Source of the DNA: Hyphomicrobiales bacterium
GTDB lineage: Bacteria; Pseudomonadota; Alphaproteobacteria; Rhizobiales; Methylopilaceae
DNA: 64,000 nt
Assembly: GCA_022842205.1 (NCBI GenBank)
Contig: JALHQA010000007.1
Span: 124,001 to 188,000, forward strand
Direction: 5' to 3'
In this document: positions 52,054 to 62,733 of the stretch, piece by piece
Layout of the letters: every line of letters begins with the position of its first letter
How positions within the stretch are numbered: position 1 is the stretch's first letter
Made by a program: the position numbers and the translations under genes
Notes under the pieces: model-generated
Told to the model about the DNA's origin: nothing
What the model saw: the letters and a program-made list of their open reading frames with translations, nothing else
Database searches by the model: none

Positions 52054-53475
52054 ATGAGCAACCCTTCTTTCGACGAGATGGTTGGCCGTGAAGGCGCGTG
52101 CCGCGATGCCTATCGCATCTTCAAGGCCTGGCTGAAATCCGCGCCGCAGGCGCTGCTCGAAGGCCGCCGCGAGGAGGCCGAGTTGCTCTTCCGCAAGGTC
52201 GGCATCACCTTCGCCGTCTATGGCGACGAGGAGGGGGAAGAGAAGATCATCCCCTTCGACATCGTGCCGCGCATCCTGACGGCCGGTGAATGGGGAAAGC
52301 TGTCGCGCGGGCTCGAGCAGCGCGTGCGCGCACTGAACCTGTTTCTGAAGGACATCTATGGCCCGCGCGAGATTCTTCGCGCCGGCGTCGTGCCCTCCGA
52401 CCTTGTATTCCAGAATCCCTATTATCGTCCGCAGATGAACAATGTCGTGCCGCCGGGCGGCGTGTATGTGCAGGTCGCGGGCATCGACGTCGTGCGCACC
52501 GACGAGGACGGGTTTTTCGTTCTCGAAGACAATCTCCGGACTCCGTCGGGCGTGTCCTACATGCTCGAGGGCCGCGAGATCATGATGCGGCTTTTCCCCG
52601 ATCTCGTGGCGCAGCAGCGGATTCTTCCGATCGACAATTACGCCAACGAGCTTCTGAACACGCTCAAGAGCATGGCGCCCGCGGGCGCGCCGGCCGATCC
52701 CACGGTCGCGGTGCTGACGCCCGGCCAGTTCAACAGCGCCTATTACGAGCATTCGTTTCTCGCCGACCGGCTCGGCGTGTATCTGGTCGAGGGCCGCGAC
52801 CTCTTCGTGCGCGACGACATGGTGTACATGCGCACGACCCGGGGTGCGGAGCGCGTGCATGTCATCTATTCGCGGCTCGACGACGATTTTCTCGATCCGC
52901 TGGCGTTCCGCCCGGATTCGGCGCTCGGCGCGCCGGGCCTGATTGCGGCCTACCGCGCCGGAAATGTCACGATCTGCAATTCGCCCGGCACCGGCGTTGC
53001 CGACGACAAGGCGATCTACTCCTATGTGCCGGACATAATAAGATTTTATCTCGGCGAGGAGCCGCTGCTGAAGAATGTGCCGACATGGCGCTGCCGCGAG
53101 GAGGAGGGGCTCAATTACGTCCTCGACCATCTTGACGAGCTCGTGGTGAAGGAAGTGCACGGCTCCGGAGGCTACGGCATGCTGGTCGGCCCGCATGCGA
53201 CGAAGGAGGCGTGCGCGGATTTCCGTCAGCGCATTCTCGCCAATCCCGCCAACTACATTGCCCAGCCGACGCTCGCGCTCTCGACCTGCCCGGTGCTCGC
53301 CAATGGCGGCCTCGAGCCGCGTCATGTCGATCTTCGCCCGTTCGTGCTCTACGGGCGCGACGGGGTGCGCATCGTCCCGGGCGGCCTGACACGGGTCGCC
53401 TTGAAAGAAGGATCGCTGGTCGTCAATTCGAGCCAGGGCGGCGGCACCAAAGACACCTGGGTGCTGAGCGAGTGA
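52054..53475 (+). CDS. circularly permuted ATP-grasp protein (peptide ligase-like)
   Basis: The 473-residue protein is a circularly permuted ATP-grasp of the DUF404/DUF407 type, with the landmarks AGEWGKLSRGLEQRVRALNLFLKDIYG, FFVLEDNLRTPSGVSYMLEGRE (the nucleotide loop), FVRDDMVYMRTTRGAERVHVIYSRLDDDF, and the C-terminal VVKEVHGSGGYGMLVGPHATKE and HVDLRPFVLYG metal-binding residues. It is predicted to form amide bonds on a carboxylate. It starts the four-gene Anbu operon; the next gene follows eight bases after its stop. Confidence 0.93.
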   Translation: MSNPSFDEMVGREGACRDAYRIFKAWLKSAPQALLEGRREEAELLFRKVGITFAVYGDEEGEEKIIPFDIVPRILTAGEWGKLSRGLEQRVRALNLFLKDIYGPREILRAGVVPSDLVFQNPYYRPQMNNVVPPGGVYVQVAGIDVVRTDEDGFFVLEDNLRTPSGVSYMLEGREIMMRLFPDLVAQQRILPIDNYANELLNTLKSMAPAGAPADPTVAVLTPGQFNSAYYEHSFLADRLGVYLVEGRDLFVRDDMVYMRTTRGAERVHVIYSRLDDDFLDPLAFRPDSALGAPGLIAAYRAGNVTICNSPGTGVADDKAIYSYVPDIIRFYLGEEPLLKNVPTWRCREEEGLNYVLDHLDELVVKEVHGSGGYGMLVGPHATKEACADFRQRILANPANYIAQPTLALSTCPVLANGGLEPRHVDLRPFVLYGRDGVRIVPGGLTRVALKEGSLVVNSSQGGGTKDTWVLSE

Positions 53476-53482
53476 CCTTTCC

Positions 53483-54427
53483 GTGCTGAGCCGCGACGCA
53501 GATAGTTTGTACTGGCTCTCCCGCTATGTGGAGCGCGCCGAGAACACGGCGCGCATTCTCGACGTTGCCTACAGGCTTGCCGCCATGCCGGCATCCTACG
53601 GGCCCAGCGACGGCAATGAGTGGGAATCGGCGCTGCTGGCGGCTTCGGCCCACGATCTGTTCAAGGCGCATTACAGCGAGGCGACCCCGGAGAACGTGGT
53701 CGAGTTTCTCGTGCATTCCGAAGCAAATCCGGTGTCCATACGTAGATGTTTCGAGATGGCGCGGCAGAACGCCCGCGCGGTGCGCGGCTCGATGACATCG
53801 GAAATGTGGGGGGCGATCAACGGCGCATGGCTCGACATGCGCCGGTTCAAGGCGCGCGATTTCAAGCGCGACCGCCTGCCGGAGTTCCTGAACTGGACCA
53901 AGGAAGCGAGCCTCAGATTCGACGGCTCGGCGATGCGCACCATGCTGCGCTCGGATGCCTATTGGTTCACGCGCCTCGGCGTCTATGTCGAGCGTGCGGA
54001 CAACACCGCGCGCGTGCTCGATGTGAAATATCATGTGCTCCTGCCGCGTGAGGCCGAGATCGGCGGCGGCATCGACTATTACCAGTGGGCGGCGATCCTG
54101 CGGTCGGTGTCGGCGCTGGTGTCCTATCAATGGGTCTACCACCAGAACCTCAAGCCCTGGCTCGTCGCCGATTTCCTGATCCTGCGGGAGGAAATGCCGC
54201 GCTCGCTGGCGGCCTGCTATTCGGATCTGGCGCGCCGCCTCGACGAGATCGCGCATCTGTACGGGCGCGCCGGTCCGTCGCAGCGCATCGCCCGCCAGAT
54301 CTATTCGCGCCTGTCGAACGGCCGCATCGAGGACATTTTCCAGGGCGGGCTGCACGAGTTCCTGCGCGATTTCATCGCCGACAACAACCGGCTCGGCGCG
54401 GCGATCGCCGAGCAGTATCTGGTCTGA
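53483..54427 (+). CDS. alpha-E domain protein (DUF403)
   Basis: The 314-residue all-helical protein begins LSRDADSLYWLSRYVERAENTARILDVAYRL (shown in two parts), the alpha-E signature, and repeats the RAENTAR motif as YVERADNTARVLDVKYH near residue 170. It has many conserved Glu residues and no membrane segment. It is always found with circularly permuted ATP-grasp and transglutaminase genes and is a presumed cofactor or accessory in peptide-like conjugate synthesis. GTG start at 53483. Confidence 0.92.
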   Translation: MLSRDADSLYWLSRYVERAENTARILDVAYRLAAMPASYGPSDGNEWESALLAASAHDLFKAHYSEATPENVVEFLVHSEANPVSIRRCFEMARQNARAVRGSMTSEMWGAINGAWLDMRRFKARDFKRDRLPEFLNWTKEASLRFDGSAMRTMLRSDAYWFTRLGVYVERADNTARVLDVKYHVLLPREAEIGGGIDYYQWAAILRSVSALVSYQWVYHQNLKPWLVADFLILREEMPRSLAACYSDLARRLDEIAHLYGRAGPSQRIARQIYSRLSNGRIEDIFQGGLHEFLRDFIADNNRLGAAIAEQYLV

Positions 54428-54431
54428 CGCC

Positions 54432-55250
54432 ATGCGCATCCGCATCCGCCATGACACGACCTACACATATGGCGCGCCGGTCAAATCCGCGATCCAGATT
54501 CTCAGGCTGACGCCGCGCAATCACGAAGGCCAGTTCGTCGCGCGCTGGAAGATCGATATCGACGGCGAGGCGCGCATCGCCCGCCGCGAGGACTGGTACG
54601 GCAACATCACCCATCATCTGACATTGGATGGTCCGATCACCGAAATCGGCATCCGCGTCTCCGGCGAGGTCGAAACGGAAGACCAGGCCGGAGTCGTGCG
54701 CGGCACGGTCGAGCGGTTTCCACCGGGCCTGTTCCTGCGCCAGACGCGTCTGTCGGCGCCGGACCCGGCCATTGTGGATTTTGCCGCATCGGCGGCCGCG
54801 GGACCGCAGGGCCAGCTCGACAAGCTGCACGCGCTGATGCACGCGCTGCACGACCTCGTCACGTTCGACGCGACGGCGACAGATGTCGTGACGACCGCGC
54901 AGGAAGCCTTTCATGCCGGGCAGGGAGTCTGCCAGGACTTCGCCCATATCTTCTGCGGCGCCGCGCGCAGCATCGGCATTCCGGCGCGCTACGTTTCCGG
55001 TTATCTGATGCATACGGGGCAGGTGGAACTCGACGCCAGTCATGCTTGGGCCGAAGTCCATGTCGACGGGCTCGGCTGGGTGTCGTTCGACGCGGCCAAC
55101 GCGATCTGCGCCACCGATCTTTATGTCCGCGTCGCCGTGGGTCTCGATTATCTCGAAGCCGCGCCGGTGCGCGGCTCCTATTACGGCGCCGCCGAGGAAC
55201 GGCTCGACGTGCGGTTGAAAATCGACAGCGCACGTCAGGCGCAGTCCTGA
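54432..55250 (+). CDS. transglutaminase-like cysteine protease/amidase
   Basis: The 272-residue protein has a beta-rich N-terminal domain (MRIRIRHDTTYTYGAPV, LRLTPRNHEGQ) and a transglutaminase-core C-terminal domain with Cys in GQGVCQDFAHIFCGAARS, His in DASHAWAEVHVDG and Asp in GWVSFDAANA. Such proteins hydrolyse or crosslink amides. It follows the alpha-E gene by four bases and precedes the Anbu gene by 30 bases. Confidence 0.93.
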   Translation: MRIRIRHDTTYTYGAPVKSAIQILRLTPRNHEGQFVARWKIDIDGEARIARREDWYGNITHHLTLDGPITEIGIRVSGEVETEDQAGVVRGTVERFPPGLFLRQTRLSAPDPAIVDFAASAAAGPQGQLDKLHALMHALHDLVTFDATATDVVTTAQEAFHAGQGVCQDFAHIFCGAARSIGIPARYVSGYLMHTGQVELDASHAWAEVHVDGLGWVSFDAANAICATDLYVRVAVGLDYLEAAPVRGSYYGAAEERLDVRLKIDSARQAQS

Positions 55251-55280
55251 TAACAATAAAAGAGCGTTTGGGGGAGAGCG

Positions 55281-56027
55281 ATGACCTATTGCGTCGGCAT
55301 ATTGGTGGAGGGCGGGCTCGTCATGATCGGCGATACCCGCACCAATGCCGGGATCGACAACATCGCAACCTTCCGCAAGCTGCACCTGTTCGAGACCCCG
55401 GGCGAGCGCGTGATCGGCATCGCGACCTCCGGCAACCTGTCCATCACCCAATCTGTGCTCTCGCTCGTCAATGAGGGCATGCTCAACCCCGAGACCGGGC
55501 AGGTGGAGACGCTCTACAATGTGCCGACCATGCTCGCCGCCAGCCATCTCATCGGCCGCGCGATGCGCAAGGTCTATGAGCTCGATGGCGCCGCGCTCGA
55601 GGAGCACGGCCTGCATTTCGACATGAAGGTTCTGCTCGGCGGGCAGATCGGCGACCAGGAGCTGCGCCTCTTTCATCTCTATTCCGAAGGCAATTCCATC
55701 GAGGCGACGCCGGACACGCCCTATCTGCAGATCGGCGAGCCGAAATACGGCAAGCCGATTCTCGACCGTGCGATCTCCCATGACGTGGAGGTGCGCGACG
55801 CGCTGAAGATCGGCCTGATCTCGATGGACTCCACGCTGCAGTCCAATCTTTCCGTCGGCCTGCCTGTCGATATTCTCGTCGTCCGCCGCGACGAGCTTCA
55901 GGCTGCGGTGTTTCATCGCATCACCGATCAGGACGCCTATTTCCGCGATCTTCGCGAGCGCTGGTCGACGGCGCTGCGCGCCGCGCATCAGAGCATTCCG
56001 AACCCGCCTTATGCGGAAGTACTATAG
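55281..56027 (+). CDS. Anbu-type proteasome-related peptidase
   Basis: The 248-residue protein has the Ntn-hydrolase proteasome fold of Anbu/BPH peptidases. Thr2 (Thr1 after Met removal) starts MTYCVGILVEGG; counting from it, Asp17 (GDTRTNAG) and Lys32 (FRKLH) complete the catalytic set. The rest (SLVNEGMLNPETG, GLHFDMKVLLGGQIGD, GRAMRKVYELD) matches the family. Anbu forms ring or spiral oligomers of unclear substrate. It ends the ATP-grasp/alpha-E/transglutaminase operon, its usual context in Proteobacteria. Confidence 0.93.
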   Translation: MTYCVGILVEGGLVMIGDTRTNAGIDNIATFRKLHLFETPGERVIGIATSGNLSITQSVLSLVNEGMLNPETGQVETLYNVPTMLAASHLIGRAMRKVYELDGAALEEHGLHFDMKVLLGGQIGDQELRLFHLYSEGNSIEATPDTPYLQIGEPKYGKPILDRAISHDVEVRDALKIGLISMDSTLQSNLSVGLPVDILVVRRDELQAAVFHRITDQDAYFRDLRERWSTALRAAHQSIPNPPYAEVL

Positions 56028-56124
56028 GCACAAGACTGTAACTACCCTTGCGGTCGCGCGCGGCGATCACATGTTTTCCGGGCGCCGGTCCTTGAAACCG
56101 GTCCTGCCTGGAGAATTTTCCGAA

Positions 56125-57207
56125 ATGTCCGATCTTTTTTCACCGATCAATGTCGGCGCAATTTCCGCGAAGAACCGTATCGTCATGGCGCCGCTGACCC
56201 GCGACCGCGCGATCCGCGACGGCCGCATACCGGGACCTCATTCCGCGGCCTACTACCGCCAGCGCGCGTCGGCCGGCTTCATCATCAGCGAAGGCACGCA
56301 GATCAGGCCGGACGGGCAGGGCTATCTCGACACGCCCGGTATCCACTCGAAGGCGCAGATCGAGGCGTGGAAGAAGACGACCGGCGCCGTGCATGAAGCC
56401 GGCGGAAAGATCCTCGCGCAGATCTGGCATGTCGGCCGCGTCTCGCACACCTCGCTGATCCGGACCGCGCCCGTGGCGCCGTCGGCGATCCGCGCCAACA
56501 CCCAGACCTTCACCGAAGCGGGGATGGAGCCGGTGTCGGAGCCGCGCGCGCTGTCGCTCGACGAGATAAAGCAGGTGATCGAGGATTACGGCACGGCGGC
56601 GAGAAACGCCCGCGAGGCCGGGTTCGACGGTGTCGAGATTCATGGTGCCAACGGCTATCTGGTCGATCAGTTCCTGCGTGACGGCGCCAACAAGCGTACG
56701 GACATTTACGGCGGTCCGATCGAGAACCGCGTCCGCTTCATGGCCGAGGTTGTCGATTCCGTCTCTGCTGCGATCGGCGCCGATCGCACCGGCATCCGCC
56801 TGTCGCCCGTCACCCCGGCGAGCGATCTTCAGGACAGCGATCCGCAGCCGCTGTTCGATCTTGCCGTGTCCGAGCTTGCCAAGCGCAATATCGCCTTCCT
56901 ACACATGGTCGAGGGAGCAACGGGCGGTGCACGAGACTTCGTGCCCGGTTTCGATTTCCAGAAGCTCAGAAAGCTGTTCGGCGGCGTCTACATCGCCAAT
57001 AACGGGTATGACCGGCAGATGGCGCTGGACGCGGTTGCGCGCGGCGCCGCCGATATGATCGCTTTCGGGAAACTGTACATATCCAATCCCGATCTCGCCG
57101 AGCGGCTGAAGGCGAACGCGCCGCTCACCGAGCCCGACAAGACGACCTTTTATGGCGGCGGGGCGGAAGGCTATATCGATTATCCGGCTCTCGAAGGCGT
57201 TGCCTGA
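56125..57207 (+). CDS. NADH:flavin oxidoreductase (Old Yellow Enzyme)
   Basis: The 360-residue TIM-barrel FMN enzyme has the OYE motifs FSPINVGAISAKNRIVMAPLTRDRA, IWHVGRVSHTSLI, the catalytic His/Asn pair in FDGVEIHGANGYLVDQFLRDGANKRTD (in parts) and NNGYDRQMALDAV with the FMN phosphate site. It reduces activated alkenes such as N-ethylmaleimide or nitro-esters. ATG 56125 is chosen over longer frames by its GGAG site and family N-terminus. Its last 28 bases overlap the convergent esterase gene. Confidence 0.93.
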   Translation: MSDLFSPINVGAISAKNRIVMAPLTRDRAIRDGRIPGPHSAAYYRQRASAGFIISEGTQIRPDGQGYLDTPGIHSKAQIEAWKKTTGAVHEAGGKILAQIWHVGRVSHTSLIRTAPVAPSAIRANTQTFTEAGMEPVSEPRALSLDEIKQVIEDYGTAARNAREAGFDGVEIHGANGYLVDQFLRDGANKRTDIYGGPIENRVRFMAEVVDSVSAAIGADRTGIRLSPVTPASDLQDSDPQPLFDLAVSELAKRNIAFLHMVEGATGGARDFVPGFDFQKLRKLFGGVYIANNGYDRQMALDAVARGAADMIAFGKLYISNPDLAERLKANAPLTEPDKTTFYGGGAEGYIDYPALEGVA

Positions 57208-58079
57208 ACGAAACGCGCGACATCGTCCAGCACCGGAGCGAGGAAGCGCAGCGGGCCGAGGAGCGCCAGGATCGTGCCGGCATGGCCGCGCCCCGGATAG
57301 GTCTCTTCCTCGACACGCACGCCGTGCGCCCTGAGCCTGGCGCTCAGGCTCATGGTGTTGCGCGGTTTCACCGTCTCGTCCTTGTCGCCGGTTGCGAGGA
57401 AGCTTGGCGGCGCGGCGGCGCTTGCGAATGTCACCGGCTGCGTTTCCGCCCGTCCGGCTCCGCCGAACATGTCGATCAGCCGCGGATCCTCGAGCGGCAG
57501 GAAGTCGTAGGGACCCGACAGCCCGATCAATCCCGCGATGTCGCGCCGCGCGTCGAGGCCTGCGCCGGCGAGCCAGCTCGAATCGAGCGCCAGCATGGCC
57601 GCGATGTGCGCACCGGCCGAATGGCCCATGACGAAGATGCGGCCCGGGTCGCCCCCCAGCTGCGCCGCATTGTCCACGGCCCAGCGCACGGCGGCCGCGC
57701 CGTCTTTCAGGAACTCGGGAAAACCGACGTCGGGATAAAGCCGGTAGTCCGGCACGATCGCGATCATGCCGCGCGAGGCGAGTGCGTTGGCGACGAAACC
57801 GTACTGACTCTTGCCGCCAAACTGCCAGCGCCCGCCGTAGAAGAAGACGACGAGCGGAGCGCCGCGTGCGTGCTTTGGCACCGTGATGTCGAGTGTGCCG
57901 CGCGGGCCGGGCATGAAGGCAACGGACCGCGTGACCGAGGCGCCGCCGCTCGGTGTGATGACACGCAGCAGCAAATCGGCCATCAGCCAGACCCCGGCGG
58001 CGAGAGTAACAAGGATCGCTCCGAGTGTGGCCGCAAAACGCAACCGCCAGGCTTTCGAACGCAGCGGTCGGGGGTGCAT
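57180..58079 (-). CDS. membrane-anchored alpha/beta-hydrolase (esterase)
   Basis: The 299-residue protein has an N-terminal signal-anchor (AATLGAILVTLAAGVWLMADLLL) and an HSL/BD-FAE-type hydrolase domain. Its oxyanion motif reads VFFYGGRWQFGGK rather than HGGG. The nucleophile Ser lies in FVMGHSAGAHIAA and the acid/base residues in TGDKDETVK and GRGHAGT. It probably cleaves small esters in the periplasm. Start ATG 58079 is preferred. It overlaps the 3' end of the OYE gene by 28 bases and is divergent from the DUF2293 gene. Confidence 0.85.
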   Translation of the reverse strand: MHPRPLRSKAWRLRFAATLGAILVTLAAGVWLMADLLLRVITPSGGASVTRSVAFMPGPRGTLDITVPKHARGAPLVVFFYGGRWQFGGKSQYGFVANALASRGMIAIVPDYRLYPDVGFPEFLKDGAAAVRWAVDNAAQLGGDPGRIFVMGHSAGAHIAAMLALDSSWLAGAGLDARRDIAGLIGLSGPYDFLPLEDPRLIDMFGGAGRAETQPVTFASAAAPPSFLATGDKDETVKPRNTMSLSARLRAHGVRVEEETYPGRGHAGTILALLGPLRFLAPVLDDVARFVQATPSRAG

Positions 58080-58106
58080 ATTGAGGTCCGATGCGGGAGA
58101 ACCTGA

Positions 58107-58403
58107 GTGGCACAACGCGCGGATCTTGAAAAGGCGCTCCGCCATCTCGCCCCGCGGATCCCCGAACACGAGTTTGGCGCGGTGATCGATCATGCGCTGG
58201 ACAGTCCGGGGCTGCGGGACGGCGTTCCGGAGACCGCGCTCTGGCTGTCGATGACCGCCTATATCCGGCACCGGTTCACCGATTACGACGCCCTGCTCGA
58301 TGACGGTTACGACGTTGAGTCAGCACGGCATTTCGTGCTTGACGCGACCAATGGGAAGCTTGCCGAATGGGGCGTGAGGCGCAGGATTCCGGCGGGACCC
58401 TAG
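58107..58403 (+). CDS. DUF2293 protein
   Basis: The 98-residue protein matches DUF2293 in its central region: TALWLSMTAYIRHRFTDYDALLDDGYDVESARHFVLDATNGKLAEWG (in parts), with the conserved RHRFTDYD. No function is known. The start is GTG 58107, divergent from the esterase gene by 27 bases. It is followed after 71 bases by the aminotransferase gene on the same strand. Confidence 0.82.
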   Translation: MAQRADLEKALRHLAPRIPEHEFGAVIDHALDSPGLRDGVPETALWLSMTAYIRHRFTDYDALLDDGYDVESARHFVLDATNGKLAEWGVRRRIPAGP

Positions 58404-58474
58404 CCGAAAGGCCGCCTTCGCCCGCCTTGTTTGCGTTTACGAAAATGAGCATCCTCAGCATCGAAAGGCCAAAT

Positions 58475-59796
58475 ATGACCAGCCCCGCAAATGCGCTCGA
58501 CCTGTCGAGCTACTGGATGCCGTTCACCGCGAACCGCCAGTTCAAGAAACAGCCCCGCATCCTCGTCGCCGCCGAGGGCATGCACTACACCCGGGAGGAT
58601 GGCGGCAGGATCATCGATTCATCGGCGGGTCTGTGGTGCGTCAATGCCGGCCACGCCCGTCCCGAGATCGCCGACGCCGTCCAGCGCCAGTTGATGACGC
58701 TGGATTACTCGCCGTCGTTCCAGATGGGCCAGCCCGGCGCGTTCGATCTCGCCGCGCGTCTCGCGCGTCTAGCGCCCAAGGGCCTGGACCGTGTCTTTTT
58801 CACCAATTCCGGCTCGGAATCGGTCGATACCGCGCTCAAGATCGCGCTCGCCTACTGGAAGGCGAAGGGCCAGGGCGGGCGTTTCCGCATCATCGGCCGC
58901 GAGAAGGGCTATAACGGCGTCGGTTTCGGCGGCATTTCGGTCGGAGGTCTCGTCAACAACCGCCGCCAGTTCGCCGGCCAGCTTCTGCCCGCCGTCGATC
59001 ATCTGCCGCACACCTGGGACCTGCAGAAGAACGCGTTCTCGCGCGGACAGCCGGAGCACGGTGTCGAAAAGGCCGACGCGCTGGAAGCGCTGATCGCGCT
59101 GCACGGTGCCGACACCATCGCCGCCGTCATCGTCGAACCCGTGGCGGGCTCCGCCGGAGTGCTGCCGCCGCCCAAAGGCTATCTCGAGCGGCTGCGCGAG
59201 ATCACGGAAAAGCACGGCATTCTGCTGATCTTCGACGAAGTCATTACGGGCTTCGGCCGTGTCGGCGCGCCGTTTGCCGCGGAGCGTTTCGGCGTCACGC
59301 CGGACCTCATCACCTCGGCCAAGGGCATCACCAACGGGGTCCTGCCGATGGGTGCGGTGTTCGTGAGGCGCGAAATCCACGATGCGCTGATGACCGGCCC
59401 CGACAACGCCATGGAATTATTTCACGGCTATACATACTCGGCGCATCCGGTGGCCTGCGCGGCGGCGCTCGCAACGCTCGACATCTACGAGCGCGAGGGC
59501 CTGCTGACGCGCGTCCGGGACATCGAAAAACATTTCGAGGACGCGGTGCATTCGCTGCGTTCGAAACCGCATGTCCTGGATATCCGCAATATCGGCCTGA
59601 TGGGGGCGGTGGAACTGAAACCCCGCGAGGACGGCGTCGGCGCGCGGGCCTACGACCTTCTCGTCGACTGCTTCAATTCCGGACTTCTGATCCGCGTCGC
59701 CGGCGATGTCATCGCCATCTCGCCGCCGCTGATCGTGACGACGGATCAGATCGACGACATCATCGCCCAGCTGGGCGCCGCAATGGATCGTCTCAA

Positions 59797-59800
<4 letters not shown>
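58475..59800 (+). CDS. beta-alanine:pyruvate (omega-amino acid) aminotransferase
   Basis: The 441-residue fold-type I class III PLP enzyme has WMPFTANRQFKKQPRILV, SGLWCVNAGHARPEIADAVQ, NSGSESVDTALKIALAYW, and the PLP Lys in ITSAKGITNGVLPMGAVFV, with LIFDEVITGFGRVG. The combination with the downstream mmsA by an ATGA overlap indicates beta-alanine or omega-amino acid degradation to malonate semialdehyde and then acetyl-CoA. Start ATG 58475 follows AAAGG; an ATG at 58445 is also possible. Confidence 0.93.
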
Positions 59801-61296
<1,496 letters not shown>

Positions 61297-61521
61297 TCAG
61301 ACCTTTTCGATCACGAAGGTCAGTTTACCGGCGCTCTGCGCCGTATCCACGAGAACATCGCCCGTCTCGCGCACAAGATTCGGAATGTCGATCCCTGCCA
61401 GCGGATCGGTCGCGGTGACGGCGATGCGCTCGCCGGGCTTCAGCGTTCGCAGTGCCTTCCCCGTCCTCAGGGCGGGCAGGGGGCATTTCAGCCCGCTGAG
61501 ATCGAGTTCCCTCTTTGTCAT
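61297..61521 (-). CDS. TusA-like sulfurtransferase
   Basis: The 74-residue protein has the SirA/TusA/YeeD fold with the conserved CPxP motif in LDLSGLKCPLPALRTGKAL, whose Cys carries persulfide sulfur, and AVTATDPLAGIDIPNLVRETG. TusA proteins relay sulfur for tRNA thiolation, molybdenum cofactor or sulfur oxidation. It is divergent from the MoeA-like pair, which makes a molybdenum-cofactor link plausible but unproven. Confidence 0.85.
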   Translation of the reverse strand: MTKRELDLSGLKCPLPALRTGKALRTLKPGERIAVTATDPLAGIDIPNLVRETGDVLVDTAQSAGKLTFVIEKV

Positions 61522-61599
61522 GGGCGGAGACTTGCCATCGCGCCGCTCGGCCCGCAAGCCTCGCTTGACCCGCACCGAAGCACTCCGCATTTTGCCGCC

Positions 61600-62727
61600 G
61601 TGACACAGACGCAAAATCCCCGCCTCCCGCAGCTGACCCCGCTCGACACCGCCCTCGAACGACTGTCGGGCCTCGTTCGCGCGGTCCAGCCGCGCGATGT
61701 GCCGGTTATGGAAAGCCGTGGCCGGGTGGCCGCCGCCGATGTGACGGCCTTCGGGGATTTCCCATCCTCGCCGCGTGCACATACGGATGGCTGGGCGGTC
61801 AGTTCAGGCGATCTTGTCGGCGCGAGTTCCTACAGCCCGGCGATTCTGACGCCGCCGCCGTCCTGGGTCGATGCCGGAGACCCGATGCCGGCGGGGGCCG
61901 ACGCCGTGCTGCCGTTCCACGATCTGTCGGAGAGCGTTCCCGGCACGGCGGAAGCCGGCGCGTCCGTGGCGCCCGGCGAGGGCGTGCGGCTGGCCGGTCA
62001 GGATATCGGCGCGAGCCGGGTGGTTGTGTCCGCAGGCGCACGCATCTCGTTTCAGCAGTCCGCCGTCCTGGGTCAGATCGGATTGAGCCGCGTATCAGTA
62101 CGTACTCCGCGTGTGCGTGTCGTCGAGGCGGGCGCGGCGCGCGGCCATGGCCATATTGCCCGGGCCTGGCTTCAGGCACGGGGTGCCGATGTCACGGAGA
62201 TTGTCTCGGGAGACGCCGACAGGCCAGCCCTTGCGGATATCTACCAGCGCGGCGACGCCGATCTCGTGATCTCGATCGGCGGCACGGGCGAAGGCCGTAA
62301 CGACGTTGCCGCCGCCGCGCTTGCCGCTGCCGGAGAGATCGCTGTGCGCGGTGTGGCGCTGCGCCCCGGCACAAGCCTCACATTCGGGCAGGCGGTCGGC
62401 GTTCCGGTGCTGCTGCTGCCCGGCAGGCTCGACGCGCTGTTCGCCGGATTGCTGTCGGTGGGCGCGGTCGCGCTCGGCCGGCTCACCGGGCTGATGGGAG
62501 AACAAGATGCCATTGCGGCGGCGCTAACCGCGAAGGCCAGCTCCGCCATCGGCTTTTCCGAAATCTTTATCGTGACCTTGGAGGGAGACGGCGTACGGCC
62601 CCATCCGCTGAGCGAAGCGGGCTGGGATGTGCTGGCATCGGCTTCCGGCTGGTTTACCGTGCCGCCGGGTTCCGAAGGACTTGCCGCGGGAGACAGGGTG
62701 CAAGTCCGGCCGTTTCAGCCTAGATAA
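61600..62727 (+). CDS. divergent MoeA-like molybdopterin-binding protein
   Basis: The 375-residue protein has the MoeA N-terminal region (LTPLDTALERLSGLV, VMESRGRVAAADVTAF) but a degenerate MoeA signature: the usual SxxDGYA reads HTDGWAV. The central MoaB/Mog-like domain lacks the STGDEL box found in its neighbour (RVRVVEAGAARGHGH instead) while keeping VISIGGTGEGRNDV and LRPGTSLTFGQAVGVPVLLLPGRLDA. It starts at GTG 61600, six bases before the second MoeA-like gene. It is probably a paralogous partner rather than a full MoeA. Confidence 0.82.
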   Translation: MTQTQNPRLPQLTPLDTALERLSGLVRAVQPRDVPVMESRGRVAAADVTAFGDFPSSPRAHTDGWAVSSGDLVGASSYSPAILTPPPSWVDAGDPMPAGADAVLPFHDLSESVPGTAEAGASVAPGEGVRLAGQDIGASRVVVSAGARISFQQSAVLGQIGLSRVSVRTPRVRVVEAGAARGHGHIARAWLQARGADVTEIVSGDADRPALADIYQRGDADLVISIGGTGEGRNDVAAAALAAAGEIAVRGVALRPGTSLTFGQAVGVPVLLLPGRLDALFAGLLSVGAVALGRLTGLMGEQDAIAAALTAKASSAIGFSEIFIVTLEGDGVRPHPLSEAGWDVLASASGWFTVPPGSEGLAAGDRVQVRPFQPR

Positions 62728-62733
62728 GCGCCC

